NCBI RefSeq assembly: GCF_028550395.1
Contig: NZ_JAQQKW010000001.1
Span: forward strand, 310,001-374,000
Length of the DNA: 64,000 nt
Direction: 5' to 3'
Origin: Asticcacaulis currens
GTDB lineage: Bacteria; Pseudomonadota; Alphaproteobacteria; Caulobacterales; Caulobacteraceae
The notes beneath the pieces were generated by a model that was not told where the DNA came from, searched no databases, and saw nothing but the letters and a program-made list of their open reading frames with translations. Position numbers and translations under genes: made by a program. Position 1 is the first letter of the stretch. Each line of letters starts with the position of its first letter. Positions 40,453 through 50,132 of the stretch are shown piece by piece.

Positions 40453-42186
40453 ATGCAGGTCTATGAGCAGCCCATTGCCATAGCCGGTCACGCCGCGGTT
40501 CGAACACCGTGGGGTAAGGTCGTGCGGGCGTGGGCACGCCGTCAGGCCGCAGCCGAAATTTTCGGGATGCCGGGCTATCGCCTTTCCTTACGCGGCCCCG
40601 ACATCGAAGGCTTTATCGCCGCGCCTCACGAAATTCGCCCGCCCAATCCGCATTTAGGCAAGGCCATGATGTCGGGGCGTTACAGTCTGGGTGGGGCTCG
40701 CATGAGCGTGCAGGGAACCGGCGATCCGTGGAACCGCCCCTCCCCCACGCGCGCCTTCGCGATTGAGCTTCACGGCTTCTGCTGGTTACGCCACCTCTTC
40801 ACGCAAGGCGAGGAGGGAATCAAGGAAGGCCTGCGCCTCTTCCTCCTGTGGGACAAGACATTCCGCAAATGGACACCCTTCGCCTGGGATCAGGGGGTCC
40901 TTGCGCGTCGTCTGATCAGTTTAAGCGTCTTTGCGCGGCGACTGTCGGCCTATGCGTCCGAGGCTGAGGTCCACACTCTGGCGCAATCCATGGCGGAACA
41001 GGCCCGCCATCTTTGGCGGTTACCGCGCAATCTGGCATGGTACACGCAAAAGGCAACAGCGCTTGTGCTCGTTGGCTGCGTCCTTTCCGGGCGCGCGGGC
41101 GACAGTCTGCGGCGCAAAGGGCTGCAGATTCTGCCAAAGGCGCTAAAGCGCACCATCCTGCCAGATGGCTCGCACGTCTCTCGCAGCGTTCAGGCCGGAC
41201 TTGAGCTGCTCTATGATCTGCTGCTGATAGAGGATGGGTTGAACCAGCGTGGCCTGGCCCTGCCCGACTATCTCGAGACCGCTATCGAACGCCTCGGCCG
41301 TTTTGTGCGTACCCTGTCGCACCCGGACGGATCGCTGTGCGCTTTTCAGGGATCAGAATCCCTGCTGGCCGAACAGGTCGCCCCGGCCCTGCTGCACGAA
41401 GAAAAGCGCCCTCTCGCCCCATCTTCCCTGCCGGTTTCGCTCGAACACGGCCGTTATCAGCGTCTGACCGGGCGCTCCTTGTCAGTCTACGTTGATACAG
41501 GAGAGCCTCGCTTTGGCGCTATGGGCTATGCGGCCTGCGATCACCCGATGAATTTCGAAGTGTCGGGCGGGCGTGACAAGCTGTTTGTGACCCCTGGATG
41601 GGCACCGGGGCAGTCAGATCACCACGAATTCCGCATCATTAATGCTGCCAATACCCTGACGCTCGGTGATCTGCCTATCCTCAGCCCCATCACCGGGCGC
41701 TTTGGAGAGCTGCTGCATTTCGGGCTTGAGGGGATGCGCTACCGCATCCGCAGCCGCCGTATCGAATCCGAAGACGCCGGCTCGCTAATCGAGATGGAAC
41801 ACGAAGGCTGGCGCCCCGTCTTTGGCATCAAACACGAGCGCCGCCTCTATGTCGATCCGCAGCGCGACGAACTTCGCGGAGAGGAAAAGCTGATCCCGGT
41901 CGAACCGAAGAAGGAGCTTCCGGAGCAGGCCCCCTATGCCCTGCGCTTTGTGCTGCATCCGGAGGTACAGGCCTCACTCGCGCGCGATAAGCGCTCTGTC
42001 CTTCTGCGCGGCCCCGGTGGACGTGGCTGGTGGCTCAGGCACGACGCGCGCGAGGTGAGTATCGAAGAATCGAGCGTGTTTGAACGCGGACAGCCGCGCA
42101 AATCGACAACGCTTCTGCTGCGAGGCACGGTCCGTCTTGCTACGCCGCTGCGCATCCGCTGGAAGCTCTCGCCCGCAGAAGCCTAA
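40453..42186 (+). CDS. Heparinase II/III-like protein
   Basis: Predicted polysaccharide-lyase-type protein of 577 residues. The N-terminal half is an alpha/alpha-toroid helical array (from about residue 100 to 320), and the C-terminal beta-rich domain (Heparinase_II_III type) has the conserved stretch with Asp-His-Pro-Met-Asn-Phe-Glu-Val-Ser-Gly-Gly and TPGWAPGQSDHHEFRIINAANTLTLGD. There is no signal peptide, so it is probably cytosolic. It is 4 bases from rpe and precedes purH, a cluster order seen in Caulobacterales. No substrate can be assigned; it may act on an intracellular glycan. Confidence 0.85.
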   Translation: MQVYEQPIAIAGHAAVRTPWGKVVRAWARRQAAAEIFGMPGYRLSLRGPDIEGFIAAPHEIRPPNPHLGKAMMSGRYSLGGARMSVQGTGDPWNRPSPTRAFAIELHGFCWLRHLFTQGEEGIKEGLRLFLLWDKTFRKWTPFAWDQGVLARRLISLSVFARRLSAYASEAEVHTLAQSMAEQARHLWRLPRNLAWYTQKATALVLVGCVLSGRAGDSLRRKGLQILPKALKRTILPDGSHVSRSVQAGLELLYDLLLIEDGLNQRGLALPDYLETAIERLGRFVRTLSHPDGSLCAFQGSESLLAEQVAPALLHEEKRPLAPSSLPVSLEHGRYQRLTGRSLSVYVDTGEPRFGAMGYAACDHPMNFEVSGGRDKLFVTPGWAPGQSDHHEFRIINAANTLTLGDLPILSPITGRFGELLHFGLEGMRYRIRSRRIESEDAGSLIEMEHEGWRPVFGIKHERRLYVDPQRDELRGEEKLIPVEPKKELPEQAPYALRFVLHPEVQASLARDKRSVLLRGPGGRGWWLRHDAREVSIEESSVFERGQPRKSTTLLLRGTVRLATPLRIRWKLSPAEA

Positions 42187-42331
42187 AAGCTACGAGGCGG
42201 CGAAAGCCACTTAAACGTTTCACTTCCAGACCTCACATTTTCCGTTACAAATGAAGGGGGATTGTGGGTTTTCTTTTACGCCCCCCTTGTGTAAACCGCG
42301 CGCATCTTTCCCCCAAATACTGGATGCGCCC

Positions 42332-43936
42332 ATGCCCGCCGCCCCTGATTTTCCGCCCGCCCCCGACCTCGTCACGCCCAGGCGCGCGCTTATTTCTCTG
42401 TCGGACAAGACCGGCCTGATCGAAGTGGCGCAGGCTCTGGTATCAGCGGGTGTCGAAATCATCTCGACCGGCGGGACGCGCGGTGCGATTGAGAAGGCCG
42501 GCATCGCCGTCAAGGACGTGTCCGACCTTACGCAGTTTCCGGAAATGATGGACGGTCGCGTCAAGACGCTGCACCCGAAGGTGCATGGCGGCCTTCTGGC
42601 CTATCGCGATGCGCCAGAACACGCCAAGGCACTCATTGATCACGATATCGCCCCCATCGACATCGTGTGGATCGACCTCTACCCCTTTGAAAAGACGGTC
42701 GCTTCGGGCGGTGGCTTTGAAGCGGCAATTGAAAATATCGACATCGGCGGGCCGGCCATGATCCGTTCGTCGGCTAAGAATCACCCTTACGTGGCTGTCT
42801 GCGTCGATAAGACCGGCATGGACGAAGTGATCGCCGCCCTGAAAGACAGTGGTCAGACGAGTCTGTCTTTGCGTAAATCGCTGGCCGCGCGTGCCTTTGC
42901 CCGCACCGCCGGTTATGACAGCGCCGTTTCGACCTGGTTTGCCGGGCAACTGGGCGACAGCTATCCTTTGCACAAGGCCGTTGCCGGGACGCGGCTACAA
43001 ACCATGCGTTATGGCGAAAATCCGCATCAGTCAGCTGCCTTTTATAAGACAGGCGAAAACCGTCCGGGTGTGGCTACGGCGAAGCAGCTTCAGGGCAAGG
43101 AGCTGAGCTATAACAACGTTGCCGACACGGACGCGGCCATTGAGCTCGTGGCCGAATTTGAGCAACCGGCCTGCGTCATCGTCAAGCACGCCAATCCCTG
43201 CGGGGTGGCGGTGGGGCCGGACCTCCTGACCGCCTATAAGCGCGCCCTGGAATGCGACGATGTGTCAGCGTTTGGGGGCATTGTGGCGCTGAACCGCAAG
43301 CTTGACGCTGCCACGGCGGAAAAAATCGTTGAAATCTTCACTGAAGTGATCGTCGCCCCCGAGGCCGACGAGGAGGCGCTGGAGATTGTCAAAGCCAAGA
43401 AGAATTTGCGTCTGCTGGTCACAGGTGCCCTGCCCGATCCGCTGTCAGGCGGTCAGGTGTTCCGCTCGGTGGCGGGCGGCCTTCTGGTGCAGTCGCGCGA
43501 CACCGCGCGCATTAGCGCCGCGGACCTCAAAATCGTCACCAAACGTCAGCCGACGCCGACGGAGATCGAGGACATGTTGTTTGCCTTTACCGTCGCTAAG
43601 CACGTCAAGTCGAACGCGATTGTCTATGCCAAGGACGGCCGCACAGCGGGTATTGGGGCCGGCCAGATGAACAGGCGCGACTCCGCACGTATTGCCGCCC
43701 TGCGCGCCCAGGAAGCGGCGGAAAAGATCGGCTTTGCCGAGTCGCTGGCAAAGGGTTCAGCCTGTGCCTCGGAAGCCTTCTTCCCCTTTCCGGACGGCCT
43801 TCTTGAAGCTGCCGCCGCAGGTGCCACTGCGGTGATCCAGCCAGGCGGTTCGATCAAGGACGCCGATGTTATCGCCGCCGCCGACGAGGCGGGCCTGACC
43901 ATGGCCTTCACCGGCGTTCGCGTATTCCGCCATTGA
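42332..43936 (+). CDS. purH: Bifunctional AICAR formyltransferase/IMP cyclohydrolase
   Basis: Catalyses the last two steps of IMP biosynthesis. The 534-residue protein has the IMP cyclohydrolase domain at the N-terminus ([37 protein letters not shown]) and the AICAR transformylase in the second half with the catalytic [11 protein letters not shown] (Lys-His) and [30 protein letters not shown] at 42332 is preferred; a frame opening at 42251 would add 27 residues not in the family. A strong terminator follows. Confidence 0.97.
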   Translation: MPAAPDFPPAPDLVTPRRALISLSDKTGLIEVAQALVSAGVEIISTGGTRGAIEKAGIAVKDVSDLTQFPEMMDGRVKTLHPKVHGGLLAYRDAPEHAKALIDHDIAPIDIVWIDLYPFEKTVASGGGFEAAIENIDIGGPAMIRSSAKNHPYVAVCVDKTGMDEVIAALKDSGQTSLSLRKSLAARAFARTAGYDSAVSTWFAGQLGDSYPLHKAVAGTRLQTMRYGENPHQSAAFYKTGENRPGVATAKQLQGKELSYNNVADTDAAIELVAEFEQPACVIVKHANPCGVAVGPDLLTAYKRALECDDVSAFGGIVALNRKLDAATAEKIVEIFTEVIVAPEADEEALEIVKAKKNLRLLVTGALPDPLSGGQVFRSVAGGLLVQSRDTARISAADLKIVTKRQPTPTEIEDMLFAFTVAKHVKSNAIVYAKDGRTAGIGAGQMNRRDSARIAALRAQEAAEKIGFAESLAKGSACASEAFFPFPDGLLEAAAAGATAVIQPGGSIKDADVIAAADEAGLTMAFTGVRVFRH

Positions 43937-43977
43937 TTAAAGCGGATGAATGCTTTGACGACGGTCTAGGATATCAC

Positions 43978-44013
43978 GTCCCTCCCGGCGAGAGCCGGGA
44001 GGGACCTTTGCTT
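43978..44013 (+). terminator. Rho-independent terminator of purH
   Basis: Perfect 12-bp stem (43978-43989 with 43994-44005) with GAGA loop and CTTTGCTT tail. It lies about 42 bases past the purH stop. The T tract is short. Confidence 0.8.
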
Positions 44014-44168
44014 CGGTGACACGGGCACACCCCACCCGAAAGCGTAAGCAAAAATCAAATTGTGCATCACCTTTCCCGGGAACTGGTTTTCGGACAGGCA
44101 GGCAAGGATGTACAAAGTCACATCAAGTGCTATCTATCCTTCGGGGACGTGTTTCGGAGGGATTTTTG

Positions 44169-44957
44169 ATGCCTGAGACTTTGGCTGAACGGTGGGCCCG
44201 ACTGTCGCCTTGTACCGAGGTATTCGGACCGAATGATGCGTCACCACGGCCGGCCTTGATACTGTTTCACGGGTGCGGAGGTGTGCGCCCGCACATCTAC
44301 CACTACGCCGAAGCCGCCGCCGCCGTCGGGGTGCGTGCCTATGTTGTTGACTCCCTGAAAGCCCGCGGATGGGGCAGATCCCACGGTGTGACCCTCGTTT
44401 GCACTGGTCTGGCCCTGCAAGGGTATGAGCGTTCAGGCGACGTTCTGGCCGCCATCAAGGGCATTTCTGCCCTTTCGGAAGTTCAGTCAGATCAGATCGT
44501 CCTATCGGGCTGGAGTCACGGGGGCTGGTCGATCATGGACCTGATGACCGAGCCCCTCAAAAGGCCGGGTGAGGCCAGGCTCGCGGACCCCGATCCCGCT
44601 CTCATCGACCATGTGCGCGGCCTCTTCCTCGTCTATCCCTACATCAGCTTCCCGGCCCGCAGCCTGCGTCACCCCTGGATTTACCGTCCGCGCACCCGGG
44701 TCGCTCTGGCGCGCAAGGACCATCTGACCGCCTATGCCCGAGCCGTATCGGTACTGGAGCGGCTGAAGGCTGATGGTCTTCCGGTCGATATGCTCAGCTT
44801 CGACGCCACGCATGCCTATGACGAAGAAAGCTTCGGAGGTATCGGCCCGATGCACCATGACCAGGCTGCGATGGACGGCACGACCGAAGGCCTGATCGGC
44901 TTCCTGCGTGAGGTGTTTAACATGGACCTGCCTTCACAGGCTGTCGCGGCCGGCTGA
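44169..44957 (+). CDS. Alpha/beta hydrolase (dienelactone-hydrolase-like), paralogue 1
   Basis: Cytosolic alpha/beta hydrolase, 262 residues. It has an oxyanion motif FHGCGG (33-38), nucleophile Ser116 in GWSHGG, likely acid Asp184 (ARKDHL) and His215 (DATHAYDE). The stretch QGYERSGDVLAAIKG and GWSHGGWSIMDLMTEPLKRPGEARLADPDP recurs in the next gene, so the two are paralogues. ATG at 44169 has GGAGG 8 bases upstream; the open frame 51 codons longer is ignored. The stop TGA overlaps the next ATG by one base. Specific reaction unknown; a dienelactone hydrolase name comes only from the fold. Confidence 0.85.
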   Translation: MPETLAERWARLSPCTEVFGPNDASPRPALILFHGCGGVRPHIYHYAEAAAAVGVRAYVVDSLKARGWGRSHGVTLVCTGLALQGYERSGDVLAAIKGISALSEVQSDQIVLSGWSHGGWSIMDLMTEPLKRPGEARLADPDPALIDHVRGLFLVYPYISFPARSLRHPWIYRPRTRVALARKDHLTAYARAVSVLERLKADGLPVDMLSFDATHAYDEESFGGIGPMHHDQAAMDGTTEGLIGFLREVFNMDLPSQAVAAG

Positions 44958-45703
44958 TGGACAGCCTGAAAGAGCGGTTTGAACGATTATGGCCGCACGT
45001 CACGGTGCACGGTGCGCCCGACGTGACGCCTCGCCTGACGGTCGTGCTGTTTCATGGCTGTGGCGGTGTCGGACGAAACATCACCCTGTTTGCTGATTAC
45101 GCCGTATCTCTGGGCCTGCGGGCCGTAATCGTCGATTCCTATGCCCCGCGAGGCATTAAGCGGCGCCTTGCCGCTTTTCTGGCCTGCAATGGGCTTTGGC
45201 TGAGAGGCTACAGGCGCTCCGGCGACGTGCTGGCCCTGCTTTGGGGCCTCTCGCAACGGCCGGAGGTAAACGGCATCTTGCTGGCGGGCTGGAGCCACGG
45301 CGCATGGGCAATCATGGACCTGATGACGCAAGCCCTGACCCGTCGCGGGGAAGCGCAACTGAGCGATCCAAGCCCTGAACCCCTGACACGGGTGCGCGGC
45401 CTGTTTCTGATGTACCCCTATGTCAACTTCCTCGCCCGTTCGATGGGTAAGGCGTGGCGGCGGCAAGTACCAACCCTCATGGTCATTGCGCTAAAGGATC
45501 ATCTGGCGCGCTTCAGCCTGTCTTTAAAGGCCGTGCGCCGTCTGCGCGCTCAGGGCGTGCCGCTGGAGACGATCGTGGTCGATTCTACCCATGCCTTTGA
45601 TGAACTAGGCGCGGACCGCTTCGGCTTCATGAAATACGACCCGCATTCGGTTGCCACCGTACGGGCCGCGTTTTGCGAGTTTGTCGCGAAATTTAAAGCT
45701 TAA
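44957..45703 (+). CDS. Alpha/beta hydrolase (dienelactone-hydrolase-like), paralogue 2
   Basis: 248-residue paralogue of the preceding protein, coupled to it by TGATG. Motifs: FHGCGG (32-37), Ser113 in GWSHGA, Asp181 (ALKDHL) and His212 (DSTHAFDE). The shared stretches RGYRRSGDVLA and IMDLMTQALTRRGEAQLSDPSP show a tandem duplication. Compared with paralogue 1 its C-terminus is shorter and it lacks the final Ala/Gly extension. The stop TAA overlaps the convergent stop of the copper-chaperone gene (45700-45703). It may form a heterodimer with paralogue 1; that is inference. Confidence 0.85.
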   Translation: MDSLKERFERLWPHVTVHGAPDVTPRLTVVLFHGCGGVGRNITLFADYAVSLGLRAVIVDSYAPRGIKRRLAAFLACNGLWLRGYRRSGDVLALLWGLSQRPEVNGILLAGWSHGAWAIMDLMTQALTRRGEAQLSDPSPEPLTRVRGLFLMYPYVNFLARSMGKAWRRQVPTLMVIALKDHLARFSLSLKAVRRLRAQGVPLETIVVDSTHAFDELGADRFGFMKYDPHSVATVRAAFCEFVAKFKA

Positions 45704-46257
45704 TGCCCACTGTGCTGGGACGCGTCCGACAAAGGCGCATTCGAAACGGGGGCTTCGATCTTCACCGCCCCCGCCTTGGCGAAGTTGAGCGTCAGACTAA
45801 GCGTGTCACCGTCTGCGGGGCGGGTCTTCAGCCCTATAAACATGATGTGGTTGCTGCCCGGCTTCAGTTCGAGCGTCTGGCCGGCCTTGATCTCAAAGCC
45901 CTCGGGCATAGGCGCCATCATCATCTTGTCGCCGTCCATCTTCATGGTGTGCAACTCGACCTTTTCAGCGCAATCACAGGTCACCGAGACCAGACGATCA
46001 TCATCCTTGCCGATATTGCGGACGGTGACATAGCCGCCTGTATTGGGATTCTGGCCGAGCGCCGCGCGCACGGCATAGTGCGATAACTCAAGACCGCTTT
46101 CGGTCTTCACACCGTTTTCGTCTGTCTTGGTCTTTACCGTTGTGACACCGTTGGACTCGATTTCGGTCTTGACCTCAGATGTCGAATGGCGGCCGTCACA
46201 AGCCGTCAGGGAACCCAGCGAAAACGCCATCACAGACAAAAGAATAAACTTACGCAC
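45700..46257 (-). CDS. Copper chaperone PCu(A)C-domain lipoprotein
   Basis: Periplasmic copper chaperone that delivers Cu(I) to cytochrome oxidase, 185 residues. GTG start at 46257 has GGAGG upstream and begins a signal peptide ending in lipobox LTAC with Cys20, so it is membrane-anchored by lipid. A Thr/Lys/Glu-rich linker precedes the PCuAC fold with the copper motif H-x-M ... M ... H-x-M: ELHTMKMDGDK, MMMAPMPEG, GSNHIMFIGL. The longer frame starting at 46314 extends upstream without signal features. A C-terminal His (SQHSGH) may aid metal binding. Confidence 0.9.
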   Translation of the reverse strand: MRKFILLSVMAFSLGSLTACDGRHSTSEVKTEIESNGVTTVKTKTDENGVKTESGLELSHYAVRAALGQNPNTGGYVTVRNIGKDDDRLVSVTCDCAEKVELHTMKMDGDKMMMAPMPEGFEIKAGQTLELKPGSNHIMFIGLKTRPADGDTLSLTLNFAKAGAVKIEAPVSNAPLSDASQHSGH

Positions 46258-46304
46258 GGTTTCCTCCCAATTTGGATCTGCCCTGGTTTCACGCAAGGCC
46301 TGGC

Positions 46305-47300
46305 TCAACCCCACAGGCCGACGATCTTTTTGACATCTCTGACCACCGGTTCTGCCGCTGCTTCAGCCGCTTCGGCCCCGAGCTTAAGCACCCGGTCAAC
46401 CTCTGCCGGATCGTTCAATAGCGCGCGCAGGCGCTCGGAGATAGGCGACATCTTGTCCACTACCACCTCGGCCAGCGCGGGCTTGAATACGCCGAAGCCC
46501 TTGCCGCCAAACTCATTGAGCACGTCCTGCACCGATACTCCGGCCAAGGCTGCATAGATACCAACGAGATTCTTGGCTTCCGGTCGTTCAGACAGACCGG
46601 TCTCCTCTGCCGGCAGAACTTCGGCGTCAGACTTGGCCTTCTTGATCTTCGAAGCGATGGTGTCGGCATCGTCTGTCAGGTTGATGCGCGAATTGTCCGA
46701 AGGGTCTGACTTCGACATCTTAGCCAGCCCGTCACGCAAGCTCATGATGCGCGCGCCTGGCCCCTGATAAAGGGTGTCGGGCAAGGGGAAGTAGTCCACC
46801 TTATAGTCGTGATTGAACTTCTTGGCCACGTCGCGTGTCAGCTCTAGATGCTGCCGCTGGTCTTCGCCCACCGGCACATGGGTGGCCTTATAGAGCAGGA
46901 TGTCGGCGGCCTGAAGGACCGGATAGGTATAGAGGCCAATTGAGGCGCGTTCCTTATCCTTGCCCGCCTTATCCTTGAACTGAGTCATTCGGTCAAGCCA
47001 GCCCAGACGCGCAACGCAGTTGAAAATCCACGCCAGCTCCGTATGGGCGCGTACCGCCGACTGCGGAAAGATGGCCGACTTTGCCGGGTCCACGCCCGCC
47101 GCCAGGTAGCAGGCAGCGATTTCGCGGGTCTGGGACAAAAGCTTTTCAGGGTCCTGCCACACGGTGATCGCGTGCAGATCGGCAATCATGTAAAAGCGCG
47201 TGGCCTCAAGAGACTGCATATCGGCGAACTTTTTGAGCGCGCCGAGATAGTTGCCGAGGTGAAGCGACCCGGACGCCTGAATACCGGACAGAATACGCAT
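46305..47300 (-). CDS. trpS: Tryptophanyl-tRNA synthetase
   Basis: Class I synthetase charging tRNA-Trp, 331 residues. It begins [23 protein letters not shown] with the HIGH-like SLHLGN and holds the KMSKS-type [14 protein letters not shown]. The family pattern [15 protein letters not shown] is present in the middle. Full family length. It starts 12 bases after the murJ stop on the same strand, so the two are an operon. The glnD gene often upstream of murJ in this order is not here. Confidence 0.96.
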   Translation of the reverse strand: MRILSGIQASGSLHLGNYLGALKKFADMQSLEATRFYMIADLHAITVWQDPEKLLSQTREIAACYLAAGVDPAKSAIFPQSAVRAHTELAWIFNCVARLGWLDRMTQFKDKAGKDKERASIGLYTYPVLQAADILLYKATHVPVGEDQRQHLELTRDVAKKFNHDYKVDYFPLPDTLYQGPGARIMSLRDGLAKMSKSDPSDNSRINLTDDADTIASKIKKAKSDAEVLPAEETGLSERPEAKNLVGIYAALAGVSVQDVLNEFGGKGFGVFKPALAEVVVDKMSPISERLRALLNDPAEVDRVLKLGAEAAEAAAEPVVRDVKKIVGLWG

Positions 47301-47312
47301 GTATGGACCTTC

Positions 47313-48899
47313 TTACCCCTTACGCAGGGCCTTCTTTATGTCGGACGGGCGAACAGCCCGCGTAACGAACAGAAGGGCGATATAAACGAAAAGTCCGAGG
47401 AGACAAACGCCCACAATGGCGATTTCCTTGGTCATATGATGCAACAGGGGGTGAAGGGCCCCTTCAATTACCGCGCGATAGTGAGAGGCCAGAGCGCAAA
47501 AGGCCCCCATCAATATACCGGCCAGGATGATCTTGAAAAGTCCGGTCGCCGCCTTGGGGCCCAGTGACCATGTTTTGCGGCGGCTCAGCGTCCACCACAT
47601 CAGGCCGACATTGACCCAGGCCGCCGCGGAGGTGCCGATCGCCAGACCGGCCACGCCGATCAGCGGGAACAGTGTCAGACCACAGGCCAGATTGACCACG
47701 ACTGACACCATGGCAAACTTCATCGGTCCGTAGGTGTCTTTGCGCGCAAAAAAGGCCGGGGTCAGCACGCGCGCCAGCACAAAGGCGGGCACACCCCAGC
47801 CGTAATGCAACAGGGCGCGGGCCGTTTCCTGCGCGTCGTGCGCAAGGAACTCCCCCCGCGTGTAAAGGCCGTCGATCAGGAAGAAGGGCATGGCGATCAG
47901 CGCCGCCGCCGCCGGCAGGGTCAGGGCCATGGCAAACAGCACGGCATCATCCATGACGTTTTGCGAACGTTGCGTATCGCCTGACTGCACCGCCCGCGAC
48001 AGGGTTGGCAAAAGGGCTACACCGATGGCCACCCCAACCAGACCCAGCGGCAACTGATATAGGCGGTCTGCAACGCTCAGCCAGGTTCGTGCCCCGTTTA
48101 CGCCCGATGCCAGAAGCGAGGAAACGAAGACATTGATCTGCGTCGCGGCGGCGGCCAGCGCACCGGGCACTGCCAGCAGCAGAAGGCCGCGCATCTCAGT
48201 CGTAAGCTTCGGCCATACAAAGCCAATGCGCGCCCCGGTCCTGCGGCAGCCCCATACGAGCAGCGCCGCCTGAGCCACACCGGCACTCAGCACACCGGTT
48301 GCCGCCAGATAGGAGGCGTGTATCGGGTCCTTACCGAACCACACAAAGACCAGCATGAACAAGTTCAGAAGCGTCGGCACAAAGGCCGACAGGGCAAAGC
48401 GTCCACGCGCATTCAGCACCCCGGACAGGAGCGCCACCATGGTCATGCACGGCAAATAAGGCATGGTAATTTGGGTGAGGATGATCGTCAGACGCATCTT
48501 GGCAGGGTCGTCGGCATAGCCGTGCGAAAAGACGGCCATGACCTGGGGCATGAAGATCATAGCCAGTGCGCTCAGAACAATGGCGATCATGGTCATGGTG
48601 GCCATGGCGTCGCGCGCCAGCCTGTCGGCGGCTTCGGGGCCTTCCTTTTCCAGCGCAGCGGAATAGGCGGGGACGAAGGCGGCGGTGAAGGCACCTTCAG
48701 CAAAAATACGGCGGAACAGATTGGGGAAGGTCAGCGCCGTGGCGTAGGCATCGGCGGCGATATTGCCCGAGGCCCCCATGACGGCCGTGATTACCAGATC
48801 GCGGGCAAAGCCCATTACGCGACTGACCAGAGTCATCCCACCAAAGACAAGCGAGGAGCGGACAACGCTGGTGGGTTTCGACCCGGTTTCTTGAGACAC
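47313..48899 (-). CDS. murJ: Lipid II flippase MurJ
   Basis: Flips lipid-linked peptidoglycan precursor across the inner membrane; MVF family, 14 helices, 528 residues. Signature SSLVFGGMTLVSRVMGFARDLVITA starts TM1, with DAYATALTFPNLFRRIFAEGAFTAAFVPAYS (TM2 loop with the functional Arg), and SVADRLYQLPLGLVGVAIGVALLPTLSRA mid-protein. I propose the GTG at 48899 since a start before VVRSSLVFGG matches the family; a longer frame reaches 49019. The gene is transcribed with trpS. Confidence 0.93.
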   Translation of the reverse strand: MSQETGSKPTSVVRSSLVFGGMTLVSRVMGFARDLVITAVMGASGNIAADAYATALTFPNLFRRIFAEGAFTAAFVPAYSAALEKEGPEAADRLARDAMATMTMIAIVLSALAMIFMPQVMAVFSHGYADDPAKMRLTIILTQITMPYLPCMTMVALLSGVLNARGRFALSAFVPTLLNLFMLVFVWFGKDPIHASYLAATGVLSAGVAQAALLVWGCRRTGARIGFVWPKLTTEMRGLLLLAVPGALAAAATQINVFVSSLLASGVNGARTWLSVADRLYQLPLGLVGVAIGVALLPTLSRAVQSGDTQRSQNVMDDAVLFAMALTLPAAAALIAMPFFLIDGLYTRGEFLAHDAQETARALLHYGWGVPAFVLARVLTPAFFARKDTYGPMKFAMVSVVVNLACGLTLFPLIGVAGLAIGTSAAAWVNVGLMWWTLSRRKTWSLGPKAATGLFKIILAGILMGAFCALASHYRAVIEGALHPLLHHMTKEIAIVGVCLLGLFVYIALLFVTRAVRPSDIKKALRKG

Positions 48900-49037
48900 G
48901 TAAGCCTGCCTGTAAGGAGAGCAATCGGTTTCGCTCTTACTCCAGCCGCAGGAATTAGCAAGCGTGGAGGTGTTAATCGTGAGGGACCAATTATGTCGAG
49001 CCAAGGGTCTGCCACCCACGGCGCAAGCTTTACTCGC

Positions 49038-50132
49038 TCACACCTGCGGTAGCAAATTACAAAAAACCGGCAAGGCGGCGGCCCCTATGGCGGTCTGGAA
49101 GGCCCCTAGGCGCGACGCTTCCACCGCAGGTGCGCCAACCCCCAGATTCACGGCTTGCGCCAGCTCTTTGAGGAGGAGCGGGCTGAGACGACCGGTAAGG
49201 ATAATCGCGTCCGGACTGAGGAAGGGGCTGAGTTTGGAGAGACCTGCCGACAGACGTGCGGCGGCCCCGTGCGTCCAGTCCGCGATCACGCCTTGCGCCG
49301 CCTCGGGCAGGATATCGAGATCGCTGAGGTCGCCCACTCCAAATCCGGCTTTGGTTAGCACCCGCATCAGGTCACGGCCATCCGGACCCGATTTAACATC
49401 TGAACCCTCATTAAAAAACTGCCCGATCTGACCGGCGCCTGACATACTCTGCCCTCCCCGGAACGGGCGCCCTTCAATAAACAGCGCCCCGCCGATCTCA
49501 AGTCCGATATGGACGATTAGATAGGTCTGATAGCGTGCACCGGCACCGAAAACGCGCTCACCAATGCCGCAGGCCAGAGGTTCGACTTCAATAAAGGCCG
49601 ACCCCTCCAGATTGTTGGCAAAATAGCTGGTCAGTTCCTCGCGGCGATAGGCCAGATTCCACGCCTGCGCCTGTTCGGGCGGCAGGTCGCAGGGCACACC
49701 GATCCCGAAGCCCAGTTGCCGCCAGCGCACCACATGGCTCTTGCCATAGGCGCTTTCCAGTTGTTGCTGCACGGTCTCCAGCACGGCACGCGGGCTAGGC
49801 TCGGCCAGGGGCGTGCGCGTGCGCCCGACCACGCGACCCCCCAGATCCATCGCCACCAGATCGAGTGCACCGGCTGTGAAGCCGATACCGAAGGCATAGG
49901 CCGCGCCCGAACGCAGCGACACCGGCTTTTGTGGCTGACCCCGCCGCCCGGTGTGCACATAGGCCCCGTTATCTTCCTCGACCAATCCCCAGTCCATCAG
50001 GTCGCGCACCAGATTGGTCACCGCCGGTCGCGTGTAGCCGGACGCTTCCGCCAGTTCGGCGCGCGCTGCCGTCCCATGGCGAACCAGCGCCTCAAGCACC
50101 TTGCGATGGCCGTGGGTCAGGTGGGGAAACAT
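49038..50132 (-). CDS. ROK-family transcriptional regulator, degenerate ROK domain
   Basis: Regulator with an N-terminal winged helix (residues 1-65: HRKVLEALVRHGTAARAELAEASGYTRPAVTNLVRDLMDWGLV) and a C-terminal ROK domain, 364 residues. The ROK zinc site CxCGxxGC is absent, and the GE-x-GH region reads GAGQIGQF (Gln replacing Glu and His). It is therefore unlikely to be a sugar kinase and perhaps senses a sugar without catalysis. It starts at the base right after the stop codon of the ProX-type gene, so both share a transcript. Its sugar ligand is unknown. Confidence 0.88.
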   Translation of the reverse strand: MFPHLTHGHRKVLEALVRHGTAARAELAEASGYTRPAVTNLVRDLMDWGLVEEDNGAYVHTGRRGQPQKPVSLRSGAAYAFGIGFTAGALDLVAMDLGGRVVGRTRTPLAEPSPRAVLETVQQQLESAYGKSHVVRWRQLGFGIGVPCDLPPEQAQAWNLAYRREELTSYFANNLEGSAFIEVEPLACGIGERVFGAGARYQTYLIVHIGLEIGGALFIEGRPFRGGQSMSGAGQIGQFFNEGSDVKSGPDGRDLMRVLTKAGFGVGDLSDLDILPEAAQGVIADWTHGAAARLSAGLSKLSPFLSPDAIILTGRLSPLLLKELAQAVNLGVGAPAVEASRLGAFQTAIGAAALPVFCNLLPQV

